Positions 1 through 9,965 are shown, counted from the stretch's first letter. The stretch is 64,000 bases of DNA from Sacculina carcini (GCA_916048095.2 OU696572.1:7405454-7469453), one strand, 5' to 3'. Numbers and translations: made by a program. Notes: generated by a model not told the origin, from the letters alone.

Positions 1-1877
1 CGCACAGCGCGCTCGCTCTCGCCGACGTACATGTTGAACAGCTCGGGTCCCTTCACGGCCACAAAGTTGATGCCCGCCTCATTGGCCACAGCCTTGGCCA
101 CCAGAGTCTTGCCGCAGCCGGGCGGACCACAGATGAGCAGGCCGGATGGCGCTACCAGTCCCAGACGATTGTAGTAGTCAGGGTCGCGTACACGATCGAG
201 AATTTTGTAGTGCAACTCTTCGCGCACATCGTCCAACGCACCCACATCCTGCCAGCTGACGTCTGGCACCGTGGCAAATCCCTCGCGCAACGCTGACGGC
301 TGCACCTTAGCCAGCGCCACCTCGAAATCGCACCACGCCAGTTCGACACACGCATTGTTATCGCCGCCATTCGTTGTTGTCTGATGATCGCCGCACCGCG
401 CCAGGCGAATGATGCACAGGCGTGCCTGCAAAGCGGCTCGTCTGGCAGCCAACTCGCACATCGCACCGCCACCGCCGTCTCCTTTATCCTCCCCAGCGGG
501 GGCGGCGACGGCCGCGCGAGAGCTGCGTCGACGCGCCGCTCGCCGGGTCTCGGCCAGCAGCGCGTACAAATCGGCACCGACGTAGCCGGGCGTCAAACGC
601 GCCACGCGCTCAATGTCCACATCGGGCGCGAGCGACTCGACGGCGCTGAGCACGCGCAGAATGTCACGACGGCCGGCCGTGTCGGGGACCGCCAGCGCAA
701 TCTCCTGGTCGAAGCGCTTAGCGCGTCGCAGCGCCGCATCCAGCTGGTCGGGCCAGTTGGTAGCGGCCAGTACCAGCACGGCGCGACCTGACGCCGCCAG
801 CCGGTCGAAACACTTGATCAGCTGCGACACGATGCGTCGCTCCATGTCGCGCTGCGCCAGTTCGCGCTTCGACGTCAGCGCGTCGATTTCGTCGATGAAG
901 AGCACGCATGGTGCCCGGCGCTCGGCGTCGGCAAACAAACGTCGCACGCGCTGCTCCGAGTCGCCCGAAACGCCCGACACCAGCTCGGGCGACGCGCAGC
1001 TGATGAACGGCAGCTGCAGCTCACCTGCCACTGCCTCAGCGAGCAGCGTCTTGCCGCAGCCAGGCGGGCCGTGCAGCAGCACGCCGCGCGAACGCACCGG
1101 CACACCGCGGCCACTGTCAGCCGTCAGCTGTGCGTCTACAAAGTCCTCGAGCACGTCGTGTACGGTCAGTAGTGGCGCGGCGTAGCCGCCAATGTCGTCC
1201 AGATTGTGGCGCGGCACGTCGCACGAGAAATGAACGCGACTGCGCTTGCTCAGCGCCTCCAGCGACTCGTCGTGATCGGCGTCTATCTCTCTGTGCTTGG
1301 ACTGTGCTCGGCGTTTGGCTCGGCCGGCGGCATGGCTGTACGCTGGCGCAGCGTGGCAATCGGTCACGGACGCCTGCGGTCGCGCGCTAGTCGACTGAGA
1401 CACGGTGTTCGGCTCAGCCTGCACCGTGTTTGTGTGCGGCGCCGAACCGGTGTCGATCACGGCGGGCGCCATACGCGCGCCTGCAACTGGACTTCGACTG
1501 TAGAGCTGCGTCAGCGAACGGTTGATAGTATTGTCGGGTGAGAGAGGCTGCCGGCTATCTGCCGTCCGACCGTCGACACCGTCGTCCTCACTGTCACTCG
1601 AGGTGGCAAACTCGTGACGCAGCTCTGACGCCACATGCTCGTATGTGCGCTGAACCAGAACGCGGAACGGCAGCAGTTTGCGGCGCCGGTACTCGACGTG
1701 GTGCAGTCGCAGGTGCTCAGCTAGCTGATCGAGCAATACGTAACGCGAGCGACGATTGCCCGCCATGTTTAAGTACTGCCGGACTCGCTCCACAAGCGTG
1801 TCGTCCATCGAATACGGAGCGGCCTCGTAGTCATAACGACCGCTCTTATTCGACGAACGCGCCAACTTCTTCACCAT
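1..1877 (-). CDS. NVL: NVL, nuclear VCP-like AAA+ ATPase (N-terminal ~625 codons, runs off left edge)
   Basis: NVL is a nucleolar double-ring AAA+ ATPase that drives remodelling of pre-60S ribosomal particles. The frame opens at the ATG on 1877-1875 and stays open to the window edge. Residues ~25-80 (LVERVRQYL, YRRRKLLPFRV) match the small N-terminal nucleolar domain of NVL. An acidic, serine-rich linker (SSDSEDD, ~95-105) and basic clusters (AKRQAQSK, SKRSR) follow and look like nuclear or nucleolar targeting signals. D1 has Walker A HGPPGCGKT at ~269 and Walker B LFIDEID at ~326-332, then a CDMERR-type second helix (RDMERR). D2 has the NVL signature VPDVSWQDVGAL, then Walker A GPPGCGKT at ~584 and KGPELFNMYVGESE just before the edge. 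The order D1-D2 and the D2 pore region match NVL better than VCP or SPATA5. GC-rich coding DNA contrasts with the AT-rich flank. No introns are seen in 1.88 kb. The rest of D2 lies outside the window. Confidence 0.95.
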   Translation of the reverse strand, partial: MVKKLARSSNKSGRYDYEAAPYSMDDTLVERVRQYLNMAGNRRSRYVLLDQLAEHLRLHHVEYRRRKLLPFRVLVQRTYEHVASELRHEFATSSDSEDDGVDGRTADSRQPLSPDNTINRSLTQLYSRSPVAGARMAPAVIDTGSAPHTNTVQAEPNTVSQSTSARPQASVTDCHAAPAYSHAAGRAKRRAQSKHREIDADHDESLEALSKRSRVHFSCDVPRHNLDDIGGYAAPLLTVHDVLEDFVDAQLTADSGRGVPVRSRGVLLHGPPGCGKTLLAEAVAGELQLPFISCASPELVSGVSGDSEQRVRRLFADAERRAPCVLFIDEIDALTSKRELAQRDMERRIVSQLIKCFDRLAASGRAVLVLAATNWPDQLDAALRRAKRFDQEIALAVPDTAGRRDILRVLSAVESLAPDVDIERVARLTPGYVGADLYALLAETRRAARRRSSRAAVAAPAGEDKGDGGGGAMCELAARRAALQARLCIIRLARCGDHQTTTNGGDNNACVELAWCDFEVALAKVQPSALREGFATVPDVSWQDVGALDDVREELHYKILDRVRDPDYYNRLGLVAPSGLLICGPPGCGKTLVAKAVANEAGINFVAVKGPELFNMYVGESERAV

Positions 1878-2460
1878 GCGTTGTGTCAACTGATAACAAT
1901 ATTATACTTTAGCACAGCATGAGTTAATTCATTATGAGCACAAACAATGGGAACGAACATATGGCGGATGCGTAGCATATGCAAAAGCCTATAACAATGC
2001 AGTAGTAAACTGTTTAAAAAACAACCTCATCGTAATTACACACAATTCAAATGATCAGAAGCAGTGATCTGCCGGATCAAAAAATCATATAGCAGTGGTT
2101 GCCGCGTGCGGTAAAATGAGCGATAAACGGTAAAAGATAATTATCGCTGATATCAAATCTTCAATCGTGTATAGCAGTGCTCTCAAATTATCGTTCATTC
2201 ACTTACCGCTAGGTACAAAAAAATGAGGAACGATACATTGAAGAGTTTTGTAAAAATTAAAAAACGTGCACGGTGTGACGGTGTGACAGATAAAACGGGG
2301 ACATAGATAAAATAGGGACATCGACGCATTTGATACAAAATAGGACGCATTTGAAGGAATTCGAAGGATTTCCCTTCGTACCATGCGCACTGGATGTTAT
2401 AACATGTGCTCTGATTAGTGATTCTTGCAGTTCAGTTGTAGTAACGTAGTTGGGTAGTTG
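1878..2460. other. NVL upstream flank; no gene recognised
   Basis: AT-rich DNA immediately upstream of the NVL start. It must contain the NVL 5' UTR and promoter if the gene is functional, but no convincing TATA box or initiator could be picked out. No ORF in it resembles a known protein. Its right part abuts the end of a gypsy gag fragment at about 2461. Confidence 0.5.
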
Positions 2461-3067
2461 CTAGGTTTTAGAGCGCAAGAATGACTCCATTTTCGAAATA
2501 CATTCGGTCAGTGGAACATCCTCCCTGATTTCGAGGCTATAACGCAGAGAACGTGACCAGTCCTCATCAACTGAAGCATGAAGCACTGCTTGTTGTTCTT
2601 TTATAGGTAATTTATCAATGCCACAGAGAGAAACGTGCCCAGTGAATTTGTATCTCCACGTATCAAACTCTTTCAAAGAGCATGAAGAATGCAAAATTGG
2701 AGCATTGTTGTTGGGAAGCTTTATTGCTCTGGATTCGCCCGATATATTCTGATTACGTTCAGCTGACAGAATTCGCTCATATTCAGCTTCTCGGCGAGCA
2801 CTGTGCTCTGCCAACTGACTGACTGCTAATGTCAGTTTTTGTATCTGCTCTTCAAGAGTAGATGTCGGCTGCGCCATGTATTGTTTTATGAAACAACACG
2901 GAAATTGCAATTTTCGAATATATATATTATTCAACAAAGGCTTACACCAATAACAATATTAGAACGCTCTCACCATAGCAAAACACTCACAAGTACCACA
3001 CTACTCAAAAATCTCTTGTCACCTTGTCGCTAACGTGCAGCGTACGACGCCTCAATTATTATTTACA
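2461..3067 (-). mobile_element. Ty3/gypsy family B fragment: LTR, primer-binding site and start of gag
   Basis: Read on the minus strand. An LTR (2877-3067, 191 bp) begins TGTAAATAAT and ends CAATACA. It is followed at once by TGGCGCAGCCGACA (2876-2863), which fits a tRNA-Ser-type primer-binding site. Gag starts at this junction: its ATG uses the last LTR base plus the first two PBS bases, giving MAQPTSTLEEQIQ. The gag fragment has a short predicted coiled coil and then an FDTWRYKF-type capsid-like segment typical of gypsy gag. Only this 5' part of the element is recognised; it is a broken fossil. It sits at the 3' end of the minus-strand LINE. Confidence 0.75.
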
Positions 3068-4120
3068 ATGATGCCACCTCACAGTAATGCGTATTGCTTA
3101 TGAGTCTTATTGCTTTTCTTTGGGCAATTGAAATTGGCTCTAAATTGGATTGATATGTGTTGCCCCATGCTTCACAGCAATACTGCAGATGTGATTTAAA
3201 GTATGTGTTGTATAACAGCGTGTTTGTTTTTGTGTCAAATATGTGTCGTGTTTTATTGAGTATGAAGTTAATTTTGCTTAATTGAGATAATACATTGTGT
3301 ATGTGATGTTTCGAATTTAGTCTGCTATAAATGAAAACACCCAAAAATTTCGCTTGTTCCCTTTTTTCAATAATATTGTTTCCCAATTTTATAATCCCCT
3401 CGTGTGGATCATCTTGTAAGCTGAACGATACATAGCAGGATTTTTTATGTTTAATGTTAGTTTATTCGTTATGAGCCATTCATTTATCAGTGCAATTACT
3501 AAGTTTGTTTTTTGGTATATTTCTAAGGAATTTATGTCTCTAAAAAACAAATTGGTGTCGTCTGCAAAAACAATCATTTTACATATTTGTGATACGTTGA
3601 ATATGTCATTTATATACAATAAAACAAGTATTGGACCCAATACCGACCCCTGAGGCACTCCGCATTTCAGCGTTTTTTGCATAGATAGTTCACCTTCTAG
3701 TGACACGTACTGACTCCTTTCTGAAAGATACGATGACAACCAGCTATGGGATATGCCACGCAAGCAATAACATTGTAGTTTTGCTTTGAGAATGTCGTGA
3801 TTTACAGTGTCAAATGCCTTTTTGAGATCGAGCATTACACCAATTATCTTCTCCTTTTTTTTTCAACTATCGTTGATTTCATTTATCACGTCTAGGATAG
3901 CGTGAGACGTACCCACATTTGATCGAAACCCGTATTGGTTTTCGTTGATAACATGGTTTTTAGTGATAAATTTTTGTAACCTCTCATTGAATAATTTTTC
4001 AAATATTTTGGAGAATGTATCAAGTATCGATATCGGACGGTAGTTGCTTTTATCAGTCCTGTCCCCTGACTTGTGAACAGGAATTATCTTGGCGGTTTTC
4101 ATCAGCGTTGGGAACACACC
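3068..4120 (-). pseudogene. CR1/L2-type LINE reverse transcriptase fragment (first tandem copy)
   Basis: Minus-strand RT remnant of a CR1/L2-like LINE. In order from high to low coordinate: the N-terminal RT block (TAKIIPVHKSGD, SNYRPISILD), motif A (LDLKKAFDTVNHD), motif B (CGVPQGSVLGP), motif C (VFADDTNLF), then the thumb and C-terminal region (RKAIRLISN). The reading is split over three frames, with a shift at an A-run near 3850 and another near 3387. It is therefore dead. The 5' side of the LINE is cut by an LTR at 4121. The missing upstream piece lies at 7829-8007, beyond the duplicated block. The 3' side ends at LTR B (3067). Confidence 0.88.
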
Positions 4121-4290
4121 TGTACGATATATTATAGCACTCAACACAACAATAACAATACAACAACAATAGAATGATACAACGCCACGACACACACACC
4201 ACCACTGCTGTATACACACTGGCTGACGGCCGTTAGCGTCACCCACGCCTAATACCCTCGCGCCCTCTGGCGGTGTAGGCACACACTACA
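4121..4290 (-). repeat. LTR of gypsy family A (copy within first tandem unit)
   Basis: 170-bp LTR, minus-strand sense TGTAGTGTGT to ATCGTACA. It matches 6263-6432 base for base as part of the tandem duplication. A purine tract (GAAGGGGAGA) lies just upstream on the minus strand, as expected of a polypurine tract beside a 3' LTR. Confidence 0.85.
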
Positions 4291-4755
4291 TCTCCCCTTC
4301 AAGTGGTGGAGGGGGCGCTGTCGGCTCTGCAGACGTAATCGCTCAGATGCGACGGTGGTCTGCGTGTTCGGGCGCTCCGGCGGAATTGCGGGGTTCGTGA
4401 GGCCTCCGATGTACCGCCCACATTCTCCCCCGGCGGCGGCGGCGGTGATGCGGGTCTGCTTCTGGTCTCCTGCGACGGTAGCGGCGCCGTGCCAACAGAT
4501 GGCGGCGGCTGCACTTCGAGCGGCGGCTGTACCACGGGCGAGGGTGTGTTGGCTGCTGGTCGCAGGTGTCTACGGTTGCGCCAGTAGAGACCGCCGTGAG
4601 GCAGGCGCACAGCGTACTGGCGGCGACGGCCAGTCATGGAGACCACGCCAGTCCGGTCCCAGCGACCGGATGTCGGGTCCTGGAGAGCCACCGTAGTGCC
4701 GGGCCGCAACGGCGGCAACACCTTAGCCGACCGGTTGTATTGGGCGACCTGCTTG
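4291..4755 (-). mobile_element. Gypsy family A integrase C-terminal region (first tandem copy)
   Basis: Minus-strand remnant of a Ty3/gypsy integrase C-terminus. LRPGTTVALQDP and an RRQYAVRLPHGGLYWRNRR segment form the usual small beta-barrel that follows the catalytic core. A proline-rich tail ends in RRSARTRRPPSHLSDYV, which is typical of gypsy pol ends. It stops just before the purine tract and the LTR. At 4755 the sequence changes abruptly to gag of family B because this is the junction of the tandem duplication. Fossil. Confidence 0.85.
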
Positions 4756-5209
4756 ATCAATGCCACAGAGAGAAACGTGCCCAGTGAATTTGTATCTCCA
4801 CGTATCAAACTCTTTCAAAGAGCATGAAGAATGCAAAATTGGAGCATTGTTGTTGGGAAGCTTTATTGCTCTGGATTCGCCCGATATATTCTGATTACGT
4901 TCAGCTGACAGAATTCGCTCATATTCAGCTTCTCGGCGAGCACTGTGCTCTGCCAACTGACTGACTGCTAATGTCAGTTTTTGTATCTGCTCTTCAAGAG
5001 TAGATGTCGGCTGCGCCATGTATTGTTTTATGAAACAACACGGAAATTGCAATTTTCGAATATATATATTATTCAACAAAGGCTTACACCAATAACAATA
5101 TTAGAACGCTCTCACCATAGCAAAACACTCACAAGTACCACACTACTCAAAAATCTCTTGTCACCTTGTCGCTAACGTGCAGCGTACGACGCCTCAATTA
5201 TTATTTACA
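4756..5209 (-). mobile_element. Gypsy family B fragment (second tandem copy): LTR 5019-5209 and truncated gag
   Basis: Same LTR, PBS and MAQPTSTLEE gag start as 2614-3067. The LTR is at 5019-5209 and the PBS at 5018-5005. The gag part ends at 4756, where the duplication junction joins it to gypsy A integrase sequence. Fossil fragment. Confidence 0.85.
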
Positions 5210-6262
5210 ATGATGCCACCTCACAGTAATGCGTATTGCTTATGAGTCTTATTGCTTTTCTTTGGGCAATTGAAATTGGCTCTAAATTGGATTGATATGT
5301 GTTGCCCCATGCTTCACAGCAATACTGCAGATGTGATTTAAAGTATGTGTTGTATAACAGCGTGTTTGTTTTTGTGTCAAATATGTGTCGTGTTTTATTG
5401 AGTATGAAGTTAATTTTGCTTAATTGAGATAATACATTGTGTATGTGATGTTTCGAATTTAGTCTGCTATAAATGAAAACACCCAAAAATTTCGCTTGTT
5501 CCCTTTTTTCAATAATATTGTTTCCCAATTTTATAATCCCCTCGTGTGGATCATCTTGTAAGCTGAACGATACATAGCAGGATTTTTTATGTTTAATGTT
5601 AGTTTATTCGTTATGAGCCATTCATTTATCAGTGCAATTACTAAGTTTGTTTTTTGGTATATTTCTAAGGAATTTATGTCTCTAAAAAACAAATTGGTGT
5701 CGTCTGCAAAAACAATCATTTTACATATTTGTGATACGTTGAATATGTCATTTATATACAATAAAACAAGTATTGGACCCAATACCGACCCCTGAGGCAC
5801 TCCGCATTTCAGCGTTTTTTGCATAGATAGTTCACCTTCTAGTGACACGTACTGACTCCTTTCTGAAAGATACGATGACAACCAGCTATGGGATATGCCA
5901 CGCAAGCAATAACATTGTAGTTTTGCTTTGAGAATGTCGTGATTTACAGTGTCAAATGCCTTTTTGAGATCGAGCATTACACCAATTATCTTCTCCTTTT
6001 TTTTTCAACTATCGTTGATTTCATTTATCACGTCTAGGATAGCGTGAGACGTACCCACATTTGATCGAAACCCGTATTGGTTTTCGTTGATAACATGGTT
6101 TTTAGTGATAAATTTTTGTAACCTCTCATTGAATAATTTTTCAAATATTTTGGAGAATGTATCAAGTATCGATATCGGACGGTAGTTGCTTTTATCAGTC
6201 CTGTCCCCTGACTTGTGAACAGGAATTATCTTGGCGGTTTTCATCAGCGTTGGGAACACACC
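5210..6262 (-). pseudogene. CR1/L2-type LINE reverse transcriptase fragment (second tandem copy)
   Basis: Identical in arrangement to 3068-4120, with RT motifs A, B and C in the same frames and the same frame shifts. This copy keeps the original insertion boundary. The LTR of gypsy A begins at 6263, and ACACC at 6258-6262 is the left target-site duplication. The LINE resumes at 7829 after the right ACACC (7824-7828). The reading frame passes logically from YLFNLSIAQG on the far side to VFPTLMKTAK on this side. Confidence 0.88.
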
Positions 6263-7823
6263 TGTACGATATATTATAGCACTCAACACAACAATAACAA
6301 TACAACAACAATAGAATGATACAACGCCACGACACACACACCACCACTGCTGTATACACACTGGCTGACGGCCGTTAGCGTCACCCACGCCTAATACCCT
6401 CGCGCCCTCTGGCGGTGTAGGCACACACTACATCTCCCCTTCAAGTGGTGGAGGGGGCGCTGTCGGCTCTGCAGACGTAATCGCTCAGATGCGACGGTGG
6501 TCTGCGTGTTCGGGCGCTCCGGCGGAATTGCGGGGTTCGTGAGGCCTCCGATGTACCGCCCACATTCTCCCCCGGCGGCGGCGGCGGTGATGCGGGTCTG
6601 CTTCTGGTCTCCTGCGACGGTAGCGGCGCCGTGCCAACAGATGGCGGCGGCTGCACTTCGAGCGGCGGCTGTACCACGGGCGAGGGTGTGTTGGCTGCTG
6701 GTCGCAGGTGTCTACGGTTGCGCCAGTAGAGACCGCCGTGAGGCAGGCGCACAGCGTACTGGCGGCGACGGCCAGTCATGGAGACCACGCCAGTCCGGTC
6801 CCAGCGACCGGATGTCGGGTCCTGGAGAGCCACCGTAGTGCCGGGCCGCAACGGCGGCAACACCTTAGCCGACCGGTTGTATTGGGCGACCTGCTTGTTG
6901 TGTAAGCTCGCCGCTCACCGGTCGCACTCAGCGGTGGGCGGCTGCCACTCCGGCAGAAACGAGCGTGGATGCGCGGGGACGACACGGGGCGGCCGTACAA
7001 AAGCTGCGCGGGGGAGCGACCATCGGCACCCGGCGCGTTGCACAGTTCCAACAGACCGGCGACAAAGGCGTCTGTGTCGATGTTCCCGTCGTGCGCCGCC
7101 TTCTGAATGAGCCGCTTCACTCGTTTCACGGCGGACTCAGCGTGCCCATTAGAAAACGGGAAGTGCGGACTGGAGACACGATGGCGTATGTGCCAAAGTC
7201 GCAGAAATTCGGCCGTGTGGCGCGCCGTGAACTGTGGACCGCCGTCTGACGACAGTATGGTCGGAACCCCCGTCATGGCGAACACATGTCGTAGCATCTT
7301 CACCAGCTGATGAGCCGAGGTGTCACGGCCACATTCGAACACCAGTGGCCAGTTGGAGAACCGGTCCGCGTACACGAGGTAGGTCTTCCCTGCGTGTTGG
7401 AAAAAATCCGCGGACACCGATTCGAAAGGACGTGTCGGGTGCGGTTCCGTCAGGTATGGCTCTTTTTGCTGGCTGTCTTTGTACTGCAGACATTTTCGGC
7501 ACGATGCTACGGCAGTGGCGATTTCGTTGTTCAGGCCCGGCCAGAAGACAGTTTGCCGTGCGCGTTGCACAGTCCTGGCCTGTCCCTGGTGACCGTCGTG
7601 GAGCCGACGGATGGTGTCCTTCCGCAAACATCCTGTCGGCTGCGCCATGTACGATATATTATAGCACTCAACACAACAATAACAATAACAATACAACAAC
7701 AATAGAATGATACAACGCCACGACACACACACCACCACTGCTGTATACACACTGGCTGACGGCCGTTAGCGTCACCCACGCCTAATACCCTCGCGCCCTC
7801 TGGCGGTGTAGGCACACACTACA
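6263..7823 (-). mobile_element. Ty3/gypsy family A element, short, inserted in a LINE with 5-bp TSD
   Basis: Minus-strand LTR element of 1,561 bp. The 3' LTR is 6263-6432 and the 5' LTR is 7648-7823. They have TG...CA ends and are nearly identical, differing mainly in the number of a 6-bp aacaat repeat. A TGGCGCAGCCGACAGGATG primer-binding site (tRNA-Ser-like) adjoins the 5' LTR at 7647-7629. A purine tract adjoins the 3' LTR. Between them only integrase is recognised; gag, protease and RT are not. The element is therefore a broken, internally reduced fossil. TSD ACACC at 6258-6262 and 7824-7828 shows that it entered the LINE as a unit. The near-identical LTRs suggest a young insertion. Confidence 0.9.
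6441..7631 (-). CDS. Gypsy family A integrase region
   Basis: Integrase is the transposition enzyme that joins element ends to target DNA. Seen in order on the minus strand: the HHCC zinc-binding domain (LHDGHQGQARTVQ, then CRKCLQY); the RNase-H-fold core with the first aspartate in VSADFFQ, the second in LSSDGGPQFT and the glutamate in NGHAESAVKRVK; the C-terminal beta-barrel; and a basic proline-rich tail. The match to Ty3/gypsy integrase is clear. The DNA is GC-rich compared with the surrounding LINE. The element is broken and this region is listed as a fossil part. Confidence 0.88.
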
Positions 7824-7828
7824 ACACC

Positions 7829-8007
7829 TTGTGCAATGGACAAGTTGAAGAGGTATGCCAGCGGTTGGGATAAATGTATTGAAGATTGTTTGACTATGTT
7901 CATGCTTATGTTGTTGCAATCGGTAGAAAGTTGTCCCTTACTGTGATGGATAATATTCAGGATTTCCCATTCGTTTGTAGGACCAATGAACATAGTGTGT
8001 TTCATCA
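7829..8007 (-). pseudogene. LINE RT N-terminal piece, upstream side of the gypsy A insertion
   Basis: Minus-strand LINE segment reading FIGPTNEWEILNIIHHSK and ending YLFNLSIAQG. It is the stretch before RT block 1 in CR1/L2-like LINEs. It continues the LINE at 5210-6257 across the gypsy A element. Above about 8007 the sequence changes to an unrelated plus-strand LINE. Confidence 0.8.
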
Positions 8008-8102
8008 GTCTTGTTCTTGAGTTCGCCGTGTGTGGTTGTATTTTCCTTCTCTCCTTCGTGTTATCTGTGTGCCGATCTCGGCGTCTTTCTGCCCATTTTG
8101 CT

Positions 8103-9188
8103 ATGTCTACTCCACCCTCTGCAGCCAGCGAGCGTGCGTGTAAGTGTGGTGAGCCGGTGGGGGATGCGTCTGTCATCAAGTGCGAGGGATGCGCCGGCAT
8201 GTTTCACATGTCGTGCGCCGCGCTGACCAACCCTGCGTATAACGCTATACGCAGGTACAAGCTCTTCTGGCTGTGTGAAGAGTGCAAAGACGAGTACCGC
8301 GCGTCCCGTCGCCCCTCTCTCACCGTGGAGAGAGTCTCGGTGATCGATAGCCGACTGGAGACATTCCGCGCCTTTCTCCTTCGTGAAGCCAAGCCCGCCG
8401 ACACCTGTGCGCCCTGAACCTCTGTCTCAGAGCGCGACCAGCCCTTCACTCATCCATTCGCCCTAGTGCTTAAGAGTAAAGGAGTGGAGCCGGTGAAGGC
8501 AGAGCGCGTGCTGTCGGCCCTTTGCACTGTACCGGTGGCCAAGTCTCGCCTAACAAAATCTGGCGGTATGGTGCTGCACTGCTCCACTGAAGCCTCAGCT
8601 AACATGGCAGCCAAGTCTCTGAACGAGCACTTGGCTGAAGAACTGCATGTGGCAGTCACAGGCAATCCTGCCTCTCATTTGCCGCGAATCACTGTGGCAA
8701 AAATTCAACAAATGTCACCTGAGGAAGTCGTCAGCTCTTTGCGGCTGAAAAACTCTCATCTCGCCAACATCCCAGCGTCACAGATGAAACTGTTTTTCCT
8801 GACGAAGCCAAAAGACGGCCGCACCAATGCCGTACTCGTCGTGTTTCCGGAGGTGCGCCAACTGATTCGTGTCGCTGGCAACAGAGTGTTTGTCGGGTTG
8901 TGCAGCTGCCCGGTCTACGATCGGTACTGGGTGACTCGATGCTGGAAGTGCTCGGGTCTGGCCCACAAATCTTATCGCTGCCCATCAGCTACAGCAATTT
9001 GCGGTCACTGCGCTGGTGCCCACCTGTCGTCAGCCTGCCCTGACAAGAGCAAGTCAAAGTGCTCAAACTGCTGCCGTCATGGTAAACCTTCGGACCACTC
9101 TTCGTTTTCATCCTCCTGTTCCTCGTTCATTGCTGTTCAAAACTCTTTTCCGTCAACGCACTATTGTGTCTTCCTCACACTGTTCTGA
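8103..9188 (+). pseudogene. CR1-type LINE ORF1 protein (PHD-like finger and zinc knuckles)
   Basis: ORF1 products of LINEs bind the element RNA. Starting at the ATG on 8103, the frame reads a PHD-like finger with pairs CKCG, CEGC, HMSC and CEEC at residues ~18-65. A variable linker follows, then three zinc-knuckle-like clusters near the C-terminus (CWKCSGLAHKSYRC, CGHCAGAHLSSAC, CSNCC). A single TGA at 8415-8417 interrupts an otherwise continuous frame of about 360 codons, so the copy is probably dead unless read through. PHD fingers are known in ORF1 of several CR1 LINEs. The following endonuclease rules out a host PHD gene. Confidence 0.82.
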
Positions 9189-9369
9189 ATTGTCTCCTGT
9201 CACCGTTTCTTCCTGACAACCCAAGTCTAACTCTTCTCTTCCTAAAATGCGTGTTTCTGACTCTACAGCTATTGCTCAATCTTGTCATTCCTCACATCTG
9301 GTTTCCCTCGTATCCAACAATTCTGCTATTACCAATCTCATCCAATCTGCTCATATATCTCCCTTAGCC

Positions 9370-9640
9370 GTTACTAATTGTATTTTCTCCTTGGTTGGCC
9401 TGCTCAATATTCGGTATGTACGTAATAAAGCTAATTTTGTTTCTAATGTCATTCTCTATCACAACTTCTCACTCTTTTTCCTCACCGAGACCTGGCTTTT
9501 CGACAGTGACGCTTCATCGTTTTCCGCCCAACTTCCACTTTCATTTAACTTATTGCGTGTGTCTCGCGATCTCGCATCTTCTCGAAAATCTTGCGGTGGT
9601 GGTGTCGGTGCTGTTTATTACTGTTCTGTATTTCGTTCCA
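9370..9640 (+). pseudogene. CR1-type LINE endonuclease fragment (N-terminal)
   Basis: The reading LLNIRYVRNKANF begins the APE-type endonuclease that nicks target DNA for LINE priming. SLFFLTETWL carries the conserved catalytic glutamate, and GGGVGAVYY matches the following strand. Homology ends near 9640, so the nuclease is truncated well before its histidine and aspartate motifs. Confidence 0.82.
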
Positions 9641-9965
9641 GACGGTCCAGACGGTCACGTGACCGGTGTCCTACATGGAGTGAAGGGATTCCGGCTGGTG
9701 CTACAGGTGTTGGACAAATCGGTCGAGTATAGTGCGTGCTGTCACACAGTGCTAGAGTGTTCGCTCGATTCATTGTGCTCCCGCTACTTTTTCGTGCTCC
9801 CCACGTTTTCGTGTCCAGCTGCTGCGGGTATCGTATTGTTTTGTATTGTATCGTACTTGTAATTATGTATTAATGTTTTGTCAATGTGTGAATGTAATAT
9901 ATAGTTGATTTACTAATTGTTTTCTATGCATAATTAACCATAGTTAACAGTGTGTCTCCCGCACA
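9641..9965. other. Unassigned sequence between LINE fragment and small ORF
   Basis: No protein homology or element ends recognised. It contains a doubled ccagacggt segment and the palindrome GTCACGTGAC near 9655. The second half is AT-rich. Confidence 0.4.

Larger units (their letters stand above)
2614..6897. repeat. Perfect-looking 2,142-bp head-to-tail tandem duplication (2614-4755 / 4756-6897)
   Basis: Every landmark in the first unit recurs exactly 2,142 bp to the right: the gag fragment, LTR B, the LINE reading frames, LTR A and the integrase C-terminal region. The shared block starts at atcaatgcc (2614 and 4756) and ends at gacctgcttg (4755 and 6897). The two units abut without spacer. 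The duplication therefore joined a breakpoint in an integrase gene of one gypsy family to a breakpoint in the gag gene of another. No difference was seen between the units, so the event is very recent or is an assembly artefact. Confidence 0.93.
8008..9640 (+). mobile_element. 5' part of a CR1-type LINE (ORF1 plus start of endonuclease)
   Basis: Plus-strand LINE segment with ORF1 (8103-9188) and the first part of the ORF2 endonuclease (about 9370-9640). The C/T-rich composition and domain order (PHD-like finger, zinc knuckles, then APE endonuclease) fit CR1-group LINEs. Homology stops near 9640. A 3' end of similar style lies at 16700-17640; the sequence between the two is other elements, and the middle of ORF2 is not seen. 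Confidence 0.8.

Noticed and set aside
4121-4282. ORF beginning MPTPPEGARVLGVGDANG, found three times
   Set aside because: It is an accidental frame through the gypsy A LTR; all three copies lie in LTRs (4121, 6263 and 7648).
8103-8417. Host PHD-finger gene
   Set aside because: The same frame continues into zinc knuckles and is followed by a LINE endonuclease, so it is LINE ORF1.
9641-9965. Solo LTR between LINE fragment and small ORF
   Set aside because: No TG...CA ends with matching target duplication could be found.
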